Counted from the first letter of the stretch, positions 1-10,608 are shown. The stretch: DNA of 64,000 nucleotides from Brachypodium distachyon (GCF_000005505.3 NC_016131.3:19861501-19925500), one strand, 5' to 3'. A program made the numbers and translations. The notes: generated by a model not told the origin, from the letters alone.

Positions 1-1751
1 TCATGTTCACCGGCTGAAATTGCAGCTGATACTAACTCCTCAAGCAAAGAATTGTCCAAAGATAGATCATCCGCTGCTAGCTTCACTGAAGAAGCAAGCA
101 ACAGTCAGAAATCTCAGAAAGTTCAAAATACATCAGCCGAGACATTGTTAGAGCCCCATGTTGAAAAGGGCTGTACAGAAGGTGGTTTGCTTTGGGGCTC
201 TAGAAAGAAAAGGGGTTTGAGGGATAAAAAGGTTATTCTGATGGCTGATGATAGTAGCAGAGAGGGTGAGAATACATCTACATCATGCATACAGATAGAG
301 GGTTCCTCTGAGGGCCGGATGAATGACTCAAAAACTTCAAAGATAGAGCCTAGTGCATCTGTGCGTGAGACAGCGAAACAAAAGTTGGGAGAGATTTTGA
401 ATAGTATATCTTCTCAAGGTGACTGTTATATGTTGCAACACCAAATTGATATCCAGGTATTCAGTCAGTCTTTGTATCCCTAGTGCTTCAGTAGGTTGTT
501 TAAATTATAGAGTATTATGTCTTTGAAATTTCGATCAGAATTGCCGACAGTTTGTTCTGTTAAAGAATTAAAATATCTTGTAGGCATTGTGAATTTCCTT
601 TGTGTTCTTTTATTACAATTACACAGTCAATGTGGTCAAATTAGGAAAACTCTACGTGGTACTATATTATATGCTCTGTAAGAGAGACACTTTCAGTGCT
701 TCAAATCACCTGTACAGTAGTTAATGTATTCTTAAGATATATAAAATAGCACATGTACTTTTGATTTTGCATTCCATCTTATTTCTCGCCTTGTCTTCCT
801 CTACAGCGGAAGAGGGCTAGATACAAGAAGATGATCCGCCAGCATATCGACTTCAGAATGCTTCATTCTAAGATCAAGAGTGGTGCTATCTCTTCTGCCA
901 ATGAGCTCCTAAAAGACATGCTCGTGTTCGTGAATAATGTCCTTGCTTTTTATCCAAAGGCTACATTGGAGCACATGGCTGCAATTGAGCTTCGAGGTCT
1001 TGTATGCAAAACATTGCAACAGAGCTCAAGCATTACCTCCATGAATTCGGGGGAGGCAGGGATAGCTAGTGACCTTGTAACCAAGAAGACTGCGGCAGGG
1101 ATAGCTAGCGACCCAGTAATCAAGAAGACCGCTGTAGGCATAGCTGGTGACCCTCTAATCAAGAAGACTGCAAGAGGGATAGCTGGTGACCCTGTAATCA
1201 AGAAGACTGCAGCAGGGATAACCAGTGGCCCTGTAATCAAGAAGACTGCAGCAGGGATAGCCAGTGACCCTGTCAACAAGAAGACTGCGGCAGGGATATC
1301 CAGTGACCCTGTCAACAAGAAACCTGCGGCAGGGGTAACCAGTGACCCTGTGATCAAGAAGACTGCGACAGGGGTAACCAGTTCCCCTGTGATCAAGAAG
1401 ACTGTGACAGGGGTACCTAGTGCCCCTGTGATCAAGAAGACTGCGACAGGGGTGGCCAGTGCCCCTGTGATCAAGAAGATTGCTCGAACCATGCCGCCCG
1501 TACGGCATGTGCCTCGTGATGCAAAGAGAAGCAAGGTTCCTGCAAAGGAGGCTGGAAGTACAGCCAGTCAGGGCGAGGCCAAGGACCTCCCTGGCGATGC
1601 AGCACCATCAGCTAATGAAAAATCTACTGGGAGAAGTCCGCCAGCCAAGAAGCGAGGCGTCGGGCGGCCTCCAAAGAGCGGGCAGAAGCGTGCTGCGCCG
1701 CAGAGCCAGCAAGACAGCCCTAACAAAGGAAGGAAGAGGACCCGGCGGTGA
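1..1751 (+). CDS. Bromodomain / AT-hook nuclear protein (5' truncated by window)
   Basis: Two exons are visible: 1-456 and 807-1751 (stop 1749-1751). The 456/457 donor and 806/807 acceptor join in phase 0. Across the junction the protein reads LGEILNSISSQGDCYMLQHQ, then a basic stretch and IDFRMLHSKIKSGAISSANE, which is the C-terminal half of a bromodomain as in plant Myb/bromodomain chromatin proteins. Bromodomains bind acetyl-lysine on histones, so a nuclear chromatin role is inferred. Downstream come an 11-copy 13-residue repeat (1056-1484), then a basic tail with an AT-hook core (GVGRPPKSGQKR, about 1652-1690) and a KGRKRTRR terminus resembling an NLS. The N-terminus, where an SANT/Myb domain would be expected, lies outside the window. 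The reading frame is open to base 1, so this is a partial gene. The 3' UTR probably runs to about 1.95-2.1 kb. Domain identity is good; the exact subfamily is not fixed. Confidence 0.85.
1056..1484 (+). repeat. In-frame 39-bp minisatellite, 11 copies, coding for 13-aa units
   Basis: Eleven head-to-tail 39-base units code for variants of AGIASDPVIKKTA. The glycine and the KK pair are invariant; positions 1, 3-7 and 9 vary. No unit is frameshifted, so the frame is under selection or the array is young. It sits between the bromodomain and the AT-hook tail. The KKTA pattern is histone-H1-like in composition, but this is only a resemblance. Confidence 0.95.
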
Positions 1752-2877
1752 AGGTAAAAAGCCTTGAATAGGCAGAAGCGTGTCGTTTTTTGGTGCACAG
1801 CCTGTAAAAGGAGGCCATAGACTAGCTCCATCCAGTGTTTGTACCTGTCGAAGACTAGGTGAAAGGAGTTAGGATGTTGTAAGACTAAGGGCAAGGAGTT
1901 GCAATTTTTCCTGGTGTTTTTCCATGCACAGCTAGATGAACTAGTATCTTCATTTTTCCTACAGAGATGTAATCGATGTTATAGGCCATATGTGTCTGTC
2001 TGTCTTATACTGTACTTACATACCTATAGAAGTCTTGATCAGATATATGCCGTGCGCAGAATTGCACAGACAAGTCTCGATGTTTGTGTACTTGTCTTGA
2101 GATTGAGAGTTATTCTCCAGAGCCATTCTAGCGTAATCGGTTTCGGGCGAAGCAATTGTTGTGGCCAGGGCCGAACCGCCGAAGCCTCCTGGGCCGCGCT
2201 GGCACAGTGGAGCAGAAAGGAGTCAACAAACAAACAGAGCGGGAAACTCGGTCGTGGCAGCCCAGACGATACGGGCTATCCGCTGCGCTCGCATCACGGC
2301 TGCTGCCTCTTCTCTCTCGGCTTTCGCTCTCCTCACAGTCGTTGTTGCCTCGCGTCACGTGGCGCATCTGCGACTGCGAGTGGGGGGAAGGGAAGAAAGC
2401 TGCTGGGAGAGGTCGAGAGGACTGAGAGGAGTCGCCACACATCACCGTCGCTACGCTTCAGCGGCCGCGCGTGCCCGTGACCGTGCCTTTCCCGATTCCC
2501 CTTGCTCGAAAACATTTCCTCCTCCACGAGAAATAGCAGCAGCGCCAGGGGCGCCTCGTGCCGAGCCGAGCCCATCCTCCCGACGCGCGTGGACGAGACG
2601 AGACGCCTCTCCTCCCCCGCTCGTTCCCTCGCCCGCCCGCCCGAGTTCTAGCCATTCCGCCTCTTCCTCGACTCCTGTCCCCGCCGCCGTGGTATTGCCT
2701 TGTCTCTCCCCCCTTTTTCCATTCCCTTTTTTGCCCGTCCCGTTCCAACTGTGTCTCAGTGTGGACTGTGGAGGCAGTTGTATATACCCACTGACGCTAA
2801 ATCTGTACTGATTGGGGTTTCCGAGGTCCCGATGACGCGTCGGCTGCGTTTTTTCTGGCTGCGATGCTTCTAGTTTA
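1752..2877. other. 3' UTR then GC/CT-rich leader-like stretch; no gene recognised
   Basis: The first few hundred bases are AT-rich and fit the 3' UTR of the bromodomain gene. From about 2160 the sequence becomes GC-rich, and 2560-2760 is a CT-rich run like a grass promoter/5' leader. The long open frames here are low-complexity and lack any recognisable domain. It could be an upstream leader exon of the DUF707 gene or of an unrecognised transcript; the sequence alone does not decide. Confidence 0.5.
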
Positions 2878-3091
2878 CTGCCTCCGTCCCATTCCAAGAG
2901 GCATGCACGTTTCTCAAGACTACAAATTTAACTAGCAAATTATAAATTATATTTCATAAAAAATATATCATTAGATTAGTAGTCAAATGAATTTTTAATG
3001 ATATATTCTTTATGTCATGTAACTTATATTTTGATGATTAAATTGATGATCTTGAGACGCGTACGTGCCTCATATAATGGGACGGAGGAAG
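2878..3091. mobile_element. Stowaway-like MITE (TA target site)
   Basis: A 214-bp AT-rich element is bounded by TA (2876-2877 and 3092-3093). It has inverted ends CTGCCTCCGTCCCAT and ATGGGACGGAGGAAG, typical of Tc1/mariner-derived Stowaway MITEs of grasses. It has no coding capacity. Confidence 0.85.
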
Positions 3092-3286
3092 TATCTTCCA
3101 AATCCTAGCACGCGGCCTCCGACGAGCTTCATGCGTCTCGTGCCTGCGCGCGCGGTCTCTTTTTTTTGTGTGCGCTTTCCTTTCTCTTTTTTGTGTGTGC
3201 TGGCAGCGGCGGCACTAGAGGGGAGAAGAACATGGCCAGCGAGAAACCCGTCGCCACATAGATGATTTGGGGTGGGTGGGGAATAG

Positions 3287-3910
3287 TCCTGGCCATCAGG
3301 CCGAGTTTTTTCAGCCGGCCTGAGGCACGTGAAAAAAGCACGGCCCGGGCCAGGCACGACGCCCACCACGTGCCAGGCTTTTTTAGGATTCCAACCCATG
3401 GGCTGGCATGAGCACGGCACGCAAAGTACAGGCACGAGTACGGCAAGGGAACGAGCCCGGCACAGCACGCCCGACACGAAAACAAGCCAATTTTAAATTT
3501 TTACAATATTTTTATGTTTTTCAAGTGTTTTTTCAATTTTTACAGAATTTTTCTTTTAAAAACGTCCCAAATGGGCCAAAATACTCCGAACTAGGCGAAA
3601 CAGTCCGAACGTACGTAACTCGGGCCTTCATGCTTTCAGGCCGTTGGGCCAAGCCCGAAATGACTGCGTGCTAGGTTTTTTTTCTTTTTTTAAAAATAAT
3701 CTGTAACTTTATTCAAACACGAAAATTATTACGGTACAATATTTTGGATCATAGATTTTACAAACTACAAGGTAACTCTTACAAGGTAACTCTTATGATT
3801 AAGAATTACAGCCAGGCCTTTTTCCTAGATCGACTTTATTTCGTGCGCATACGTGCCGGGCCGTGCCGGGCCGTCGCCATCTCGTGGACGGGTCGGTCCG
3901 ATGGCCAGGA
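3287..3910. mobile_element. GGCC-rich terminal-inverted-repeat element, copy 1
   Basis: The ends TCCTGGCCATC (3287-3297) and GATGGCCAGGA (3900-3910) are exact inverted complements. Next to them lie GC-rich arms full of GGCCCGG and CACGGC words, around an AT-rich centre (3480-3840). A second element with related ends lies at 37912-38376. No transposase is present and I could not read a secure target duplication, so the superfamily is open (hAT- or Mutator-like non-autonomous element possible). Confidence 0.6.
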
Positions 3911-4271
3911 TTGCCCTCACTCCGTCTCTCGTCTTCCTCCTCGTGCGAGCGCCTCCACCCCTCGTTTCTCTCGCTCCCGTCACGCCACGAACAGATCCCG
4001 CCCTTTAGCTCCCCGTTTCATCTCCTTAATATTCGCCAATTCGTAACTGAGGCAAAAATCAAGGTAGGGCGGTCGCGGTCGCCCTACCTTGCCCTACCGG
4101 GTCCTCCGCCCTTGCATGCATCCAACAAATTCAAGTAACGCCTCGGATTGGAAAGAAACATGCGAGTTATCCTGAATTTCCTTCTGAAAAAGATGCTGAC
4201 CTTTTCCGGTATTTGATGTCCTCTGTGCAGGGTGTCATGAAAAGACCAAGCCTTGCTGTGTCCGTTCCCAG
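3911..4271 (+). promoter_or_regulatory. Probable 5' leader of the DUF707 gene, with leader intron and uORF
   Basis: The stretch is CT-rich like a grass 5' UTR. A good donor (AAG/GTAGGG at 4063/4064) and acceptor (TGTGCAG/GG at 4230/4231) suggest a leader intron 4064-4230. A 12-codon upstream ORF starts at ATG 4237 and stops at TGA 4273-4275, overlapping the proposed CDS ATG at 4272 as ATGA. A short hairpin (GTAGGGCG at 4064 with CGCCCTAC about 20 bases on) sits at the donor. All of this is read from sequence only; the transcription start is unknown. Confidence 0.45.
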
Positions 4272-7200
4272 ATGAACAGCGAAAAAGTAGTGCCTAGTTG
4301 GATAAGGTGAGTTCGCCTGTGTTCTCTTTGCTTCACTTGTAGTGATGTCGAACGCCCGAGTTCTCTTAAGGCTGGACTGTGTGAGGTGATAACACTATCT
4401 ATTTGGTTCCGCACGCAGAGATACATAATGCTAACAGGAGCTATCGCTGCTTTAAGATGAGACTGCGGTTGCATCTGCTCGTTCTGTGCTTGATAATCTT
4501 GTTTGTGGTTTACAGCATGGCGAGTTACCAACATAGACAGACAGCGGTAACGCCCTTTTGTTCGTAAAATTCCCCATTGTAGTTTCTCAAGAGACAGTGC
4601 TGATCTGATTATGTGTCATTATAGTTGGAAGCAAAATCTCGCCCGTTTGATACAATGATCGTAAGTGTACCCGTTGTCTCCATCAAATGGAACAAAAAAA
4701 ATTCTGTTGTGGTAATCTTAAAGCAGATTTTCCTTTGTTTATGGGGTGTTGATTATTTTTAGCTGTGAATGTCAGGAGTCTGACGGGGCTGCTGTTAAGG
4801 TGTCTGACGGGGCTGCTGTTAAGGTGTCTGGCCGAGCCGCTGTTAAGGTGTCAGAAAGAGCTGCTGGTAGGATTGGTTTTTTGCCTCATGGTATAGTGGA
4901 GCCTTACTCCGACATGGAATTGAAGCCATTATGGCTCACAAGCAGTGTGCAATCACAGGTCAGTTAAGCTATTCTATCTAAGAGTGTTGGTTTTGCCATT
5001 TGTGTTTGTTTCTGTTTCTAAACCTAGCAGCCTTTAGCTTCCCCCACCTTCCTGATTACAAGATCATATGTTGTTATTTAATGCTATGTTAGTGTTTTGT
5101 CCCAACAGAAGTCTAACCAGAATGACCGCTGCTTGATCGCCATCCCTGCTGGTATAAATCAGAAAAAGAGTGTGGATGCTATCATGAAGAAGGTACTTCG
5201 TTTAGTACTTTGCAAGCAGTGATTTGTACCTATAATTGTCATGTAACTCTTGAATGCTCAGTTTCTTCCAGAGAACTTTACAGCTATATTGTTCCACTAT
5301 GATGGGAAGGTCAATGAGTGGAACGATCTACCATGGAGCAAAAGTGTAATACACATAGCTGCTTCTAATCAGACAAAATGGTGTGGCCTCTTTCTACCCT
5401 CACACTAAAAAGAAGAGTCGAATGTTGGGTCTCTACAATTTATACGATCTGGTACCATTTTACTTCAAACATGATTTTGTAGGTGGTTTGCTAAAAGGTT
5501 CCTCCATCCTGCTGTTGTGTCGATGTACGATTATATATTTCTTTGGGACGAAGATTTGGAAGTGGATAATTTTAACCCAAGAAGGTATATATATTATATA
5601 AACCTCTATCCTGCTGTTGTTCTCGATGTATGAGTATAGCTTTCTTTGGGACGAAGATTTGGAAGTAGATAATCTCAACCCAAGAAGGTATGTATTGTAT
5701 GTATGAACCCCGATCTTGTTCTTAACCTGTCATGTCCTAGCTGTCATAAAAAAATATGCCTAGTGCCGAAGATGTATCAATTATTTAGCATCCAATTTAT
5801 TTAACTCTCTAATCCTAATCCAGGCAGCTACAGCCTACAAGTATGAACTGACAGTGCAGTTTTGAAATTGAAGAATCAACTGATGTTTGTTGCTGCCTGT
5901 TATGTGCTAGGCAGCAAAGTTGTTTGTCTTGAAAGAGATACAGCTTCTTTGCTTGTTTCATCTAGAAGAAATCTGTCTTAAGAATGGAGCGTCTTTTGCT
6001 AGTGTTCTTCCCCGGTTGATGGTTTGATCTGTTGATTCTCTGCGCCAATTTGTCTAATGTGTTAATTTCGAGCAGGTACTTGAATATAGTTAAATCAGAA
6101 AGGCTGGTGATATCTCAACCAGGCCTTGATCCCAAATTGTCTGAAATTCATCATCCAATAACCGTTCGGAAAAAAACAGGGAATTTCCACAGGTAAATTT
6201 TATGTCATGCAACTCTTTTTTTTTTTGAAGTTAACATCATAACTAAATAAATGCATGTATATATTTTTATAGGAGAGTCAGTCGGGCAAATAAAGACTGT
6301 TCAAGAGAAGGGCCTCCTTGTTCTGGGTACAATTTTGTTCTTCTTAAACTCATTCATGTGGTACTACAGCTACTTTCCTAGTTAACTCTTTGACCTGGTA
6401 TAGACTGTAGTACCCTAGCATTGTCTTACACTGTTACTTCTTAATAACTGCAGTGCACTATCAACACATTAATCAGATATGTGCTTTTCATAACAATTAT
6501 TTGATCTACAGATGGGTCGAGGGCATGGCACCGGTTTTCTCAAAATCTGCCTGGAAATGTGCTTGGCATCTTATCCAAGTAAGGATTATATCTTATATAT
6601 TTTGATAATGGGTGTTCATGTTTGACTTTAGAATTAAACCAACCTGTAGAACTGTTATGTTAATCAGTCCTTAGCCATGAGTAATACGACATGGGGTAGG
6701 CCAGGAACTCAGTGAGGTCCTTGTGTGTGGTTTGTCCCATGTTGGAATTTTGTTTTGTGAATCACATCTAACATGAATAACTCTGATTAACCATGTTTCG
6801 AAATGAGGGGACGGGAGCCAAGCAGTTAGCGTGTTTTAGACTGGGGCATTACTGCCACCCCTATTAGTGTTAAGTCAGTTAGTAACATATTAATTACTAT
6901 GTTCCTTTCTAAATTGCTATGGAGTACCAATATGTTAGCATATACACGAAGCGGTAGAACACCTGCTAACTACTTCCTTATTGGCTCCAACAATTTCTAG
7001 AATTTCTGATATTTACATACAGGTTAGTTTGGATGTTATCTAGCCAGTATCTCCGGCACATTGCTAGTTGAAGATGTTTGAAGCAGATGCATACTATTTA
7101 TGTGTACTCATACCAATAGCATGTGGGTTGGGCATGCACTCATACCACTAGCTAAACCGAGCGGTGCTCGCCTTGCTCGGTTCTCCATAAGACACTGGTA

Positions 7201-9484
7201 TATAATCAACCTACTTTTTAGAGAACAATCGTGTCACTCTATGATTAGACATTTCTCTTTGTATTCTACCTAATTGATTTTTTAGGACTATTCCAGTCAC
7301 TGAAACATTTTTATTGCAATTTATACAGAATGATCTTGTCCATGGATGGGGCATTGATTACAAATTTGGATACTGTGCCCAGGTATGATACTTGTGACAT
7401 TCATATAGCTGTGTATGCATGCTTTATATTTTAAGTTTCCAAATCAAAGGGCATTGACAATGTAGTTACTGTCTAGTGTCTACGCTACAGCTCGTTCTGC
7501 TTGAGGTTATTTGATTTATGAGTAAATTTCAAGAAACCACAAGTTTTGGGGCTAGGGTTTCACGGAGGCACAAGTTTTGTGTTTTGCCACAAAAAACCAC
7601 AAGTTAAGAGCCTAATTGTTTCAGAAAACCCAAATGACCCGGTTTTGTCAATTTGACAGCGAAACCGACAGAGCCGGCCCACAGGTCAGTTGCCACGTCA
7701 GACGAACTCTTTTTTCCTGAGCCCCTCGTCCAAGTCTATATTTGCACCCAACAACAAATAACATTTTCCCTGAAAAAACAACAACAAATAACATTAAAAA
7801 AACAGAAAATTAAAATTAACACATCTTCGCTGCGGGCCGCCGCTCCCCACTGGCCGCCGCCGCCGCCCCTGCTGCGCGCCGCCGCTTCCGCGGGCCGCCG
7901 CCGGGTGGAGATGAGGCACGGTGCGCAGCACATGGGAGATGAGGCACGCACAGGGAGCGGCGATGCGCAGCACATGGGAGACACGCGGCAGCGCGGTGGC
8001 ACGCAGCGGCGGTGGCGGCCAGCGGGGAGCGGCGGCGTGCACCAGAACGGCGGCCCGCGGCGGCGTCCAGCGGGGAGCGGCGGCGCGCAGCGAGCGGCGG
8101 CAGCGGTGAAGATGTGTTGATTTTAATTTTCTGTTTTTTTTAATGTTATTTGTTGTTGTTTTTTTAGGGAAAATGTTATTTGTTGTTGGGTGCAAATATA
8201 GACTTGGACAAGGGGCTGGGGAAAAAAGAGTTAGTCTGACGTGGCAACTGACCTGTGGGCTGGCTCTGTCGGTTTCGCTGTCAAATTGACAAAACCAGGT
8301 CATTTGGGTTTTCTGAAACAATTAGGCTCTTAACTTGTGGTTTTCTGTGGCAAAGCACAAAACTTGTGCCTCCGTGAAACCCTAGCCCCAAACCTATGGT
8401 TTCTTGAAATTTACTCTTTGATTTATAGGAGTGAAAACTTTAACGAATTACTTATGTTCTTGTTTACGCACTTTTCCCAATTGATGTACTATAACAGTAC
8501 GTGGTCTCATTGTCTAAATAAACTATCCTTCGAAAAGGGGTCCGAGTGAACTTTTCCTTTCAATGTTTTTAGGGTGACAGGACAAAGCACATTGGAGTCG
8601 TTGATAGTGAATTTGTAGTTCATCGAGGAGTGCAGACATTAGGAGGTTCTGCGATGACAAAGGTTTGTATGGGCTTTTATTTTATTTTATGTCACAACCT
8701 TCACGTCCTGTAAAATATGCATACAAGATACAACCTTTCATAATGAAGGACCTAAGGATATGTACATCGTGATGCTAAACATGTCCTCTCCTCTCATGTT
8801 TGTTTTTAAATTTTTCTGCCAGCATACTCGTGGCAAGAACTCACAGGCACTCCGTCAGAAAAATGCTCAAGTTCAGCAACAAACAAGAGTATGTATATCA
8901 GTATATGCCTGACCCCAAAAGGCGCATTCTGGTTAACGTGCTGTGTTTTGTTTCTGTGACCTCTCCAAAATGCATCTTGTAACTCTTTTAACTTGTACCC
9001 AGGTGAGGGCACCAGGACTTGACATGAGAACAAAGGTGAATTGCAAATTACTCAGCCAGGGCACGCTGCCATATGACACCTTTTTAAAGTTGATGCAAGC
9101 TGTGACCTCGGGAGCTAAAACAGCATTAAATCTAAGTTATCTCTACTAATAAACTTCACTTAGAAATACTAGGACGGCTGTGTGCATCAATTGATGCAGA
9201 GGCCGGGGATCGTTTCCCCTTTTCGAAAAAAAAACTTAGAAATACTAGGGTCAACACTATATGTAGTTTATGCAGAAAATGCAGTTATTGACATATATGG
9301 TCAGCCCATTGTAGTTTTGGTAGTTTATCATAATTGGTTCTTGGCCTAATAGGTCCGGAGAAAATCTCGGGTGGAGCTTCGTGATTTCCAGAAGCGTTGG
9401 GAGCGGGCGACGAGGGAAGACAGGACATGGGTTGATCCATTCGCCCGCCGAAGAAAAAGGATGACCAGACCAACAGTAGATTAG
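4272..9484 (+). CDS. DUF707 family protein (lysine ketoglutarate reductase trans-splicing-like)
   Basis: Fifteen exons: 4272-4306, 4438-4546, 4625-4660, 4776-4958, 5109-5192, 5262-5380, 5483-5584, 6076-6192, 6273-6326, 6512-6578, 7329-7382, 8573-8662, 8823-8888, 9003-9035, 9353-9484 (426 aa). All junction phases agree. The start is uncertain: ATG 4457 gives 408 aa and begins directly with MRLRLHLLVLCLIILFVVYS, a signal-anchor segment, so a Golgi/secretory type II membrane protein is inferred. Family-diagnostic stretches are WWFAKRFLHPAVVSMYDYIF, LWDEDLEVDNFNPRRYLNIV, GWVEGMAPVFSKSAWKCAWH and LVHGWGIDYKFGYCAQG. The WDEDL motif has the look of a glycosyltransferase DxD site, but no activity is established for the family. 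Exon 4 carries a 24-base in-frame repeat (SDGAAVKV-type, four units). The C-terminus is very basic. Confidence 0.88.
5603..5687 (+). repeat. Decayed tandem copy of DUF707 exon 7 within the next intron
   Basis: Bases 5603-5687 repeat the end of exon 7 (5501-5584), including the CCCAAGAAG/GTAT donor, with a few substitutions and one extra base near GTTGTTCTC. The extra base breaks the frame, an in-frame TGA follows, and there is no acceptor in front. This is therefore a pseudo-exon, not an alternative exon. Confidence 0.85.
7520..8416. mobile_element. Long-TIR Mutator-like MITE in a DUF707 intron, 10-bp TSD
   Basis: An 897-bp foldback element starts GAGTAAATTTCAAG and ends CTTGAAATTTACTC. The arms (about 7520-7850 and 8100-8416) are inverted copies over roughly 300 bases, around a CGG-rich core (7830-8110). 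It is flanked by the perfect direct repeat TTTGATTTAT (7510-7519 and 8417-8426). A 9-10 bp duplication plus very long TIRs fits Mutator-like elements. No transposase is encoded; the open frames in the GC-rich core are low-complexity. Confidence 0.88.
9174..9233 (+). mobile_element. 5'-truncated non-LTR retroposon tail with 16-bp TSD
   Basis: A 60-base insert ends in TTTTCGAAAAAAAA. It is flanked by the exact direct repeat ACTTAGAAATACTAGG at 9158-9173 and 9234-9249. This is the signature of target-primed reverse transcription by LINE machinery. The body (GGCCGGGGATCG) resembles the 3' end of grass LINE/SINE elements. Confidence 0.85.
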
Positions 9485-10102
9485 CACACTTCTCTGCTCA
9501 CATTTTCTCCCATTTTTTCTGTGCTCCAGTCAATTTTGGGATGCCGAATGCTCGGTTGTGTAATTCTGTGCAAAATCCTTACAGTTGATATTCCCTTGTC
9601 TACTTAAACGATAGAGCATATTTGAATGGAAAGTGGCAGTTTGGCAAGATGTTCTACTTCGTGACACATTTTGGGAGGACTCAGCTTCATTTTGTTGCTC
9701 AGTCCTTGTGGCGACTCCTTTGAAGTCGTCTGTAATAAGTTCTACTGCTAGCTTGCTGTTCGAATTTCTAGACTTTCGAACTTTCTGCGTTCGTGTTAGC
9801 ATGTGTGCGGCAAGTATGTGCAAACGATGTGGGGGTGTAATCCGACCTTACGGTCGTTTGTCGAAAAAAATGGTAAATGTCGGTTCATGCGCCTCGTTGT
9901 TTTTTGCTCAGACGCTTTTGGCTGTCGTTGTTTGTTTCGGCCACGCTGAAAGTGAATCTGGCCGCAAAGGCGCAAACCAACAAGCAACAATGGGCCCAAG
10001 CGTTGTGGATGGATGCAGCCACCGGGTGGCTCAGTTGTGGAGCGCAGCTTTCAACGAAGATTCGATGAGCAGAGCGACTGGAGCCGTGGTCCGATGTGAA
10101 GG
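9485..10102. other. DUF707 3' UTR and intergenic stretch; nothing else recognised
   Basis: The first 250-300 bases are plausible 3' UTR. At 9820-9880 a TCGAAAAAAATG run resembles a retroposon tail, but no target duplication is readable. The open frames at 9633-10106 show no domain. Confidence 0.4.
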
Positions 10103-10330
10103 CTAGTGATAGTGCAGTGCAGAGTATGTTACTGCTCAGTAACATCTTTGTGGTAATATAAAAATCTCATTTATTAGTTTTATAAACTTATTGTATCTTG
10201 GGGAAGTGTGATGTGATGGTAACATATCTAGTTACCCAACCCTCTTTTTCCTCATTAATAGCATGACACATCACTAAAATTGCTTATTTGGCACTTTAGC
10301 TATCACCTTTGTTACTCCCACTATGACTAG
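10103..10330. mobile_element. Small AT-rich MITE (CTAGTSATAGTG ends)
   Basis: The ends CTAGTGATAGTG and CACTATGACTAG are near-perfect inverted repeats around 228 bp of non-coding AT-rich sequence. Its interior, read in reverse, resembles the element at 42850-43040 (GTTACCAT...ACATCACAC), so both appear to belong to one family. Confidence 0.55.
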
Positions 10331-10377
10331 TTGAAGAGGTTCGTCGTTGGAGCGGCCAGCCTTGCTTTGATCCTTGG

Positions 10378-10608
10378 GTGCAATCGGGTGGTGGTGATTC
10401 AGGCAATGGTGCTACATCCTTCGGCCCGACAACAACGATCTTGGAAGAATGCGCCCTCATAGCTCAAGAGTTTGTTAAAGCAAACTTTGAACACTATACG
10501 CGAGAGGCGAACTCTGTCACGGATGAACTAGCCCAAATTGTTCTGCGTAATGAATATGTGTGGCTTGATGGTATTTGTCTATCATATAGCACCTCTCTTG
10601 GTCAATGA
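10378..10608 (+). pseudogene. Retroelement RNase H-like (RVT_3) C-terminal fragment
   Basis: The reading frame contains EECALIAQEFVKANFEHY followed by TREANSVTDELAQ, the C-terminal signature of the RNase H domain carried by plant L1-type LINEs. The expected tail APLLVNDVMIV appears in another frame just downstream, so the fragment is frameshifted. It has no start context and no intact upstream domain. It is a retroelement relic. Confidence 0.65.

Noticed and set aside
1056..1484. Regular 39-base repeats considered as a CRISPR-like array
   Set aside because: There are no spacers, the units are contiguous and code in frame, and the genome is eukaryotic.
950..1534. Long minus-strand open frames opposite the bromodomain gene's repeat array
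   Set aside because: They are mirror images of the 39-base repeat: any frame across a 3n-period array without stops stays open. No domain and no start context.
2161..2811. 216-codon open frame in the GC-rich stretch
   Set aside because: Low-complexity Ser/Pro/Arg composition from CT-rich DNA, overlapping open frames on both strands, no recognisable domain.
7653..8120. Open frame within the foldback element
   Set aside because: It spans the TIR arm and CGG-rich core; the translation is low-complexity and exists on both strands because the DNA is palindromic.
9820..9880. Possible further retroposon tail (TCGAAAAAAATG)
   Set aside because: An A run is present, but no flanking direct repeat could be read and the body is not recognisable.
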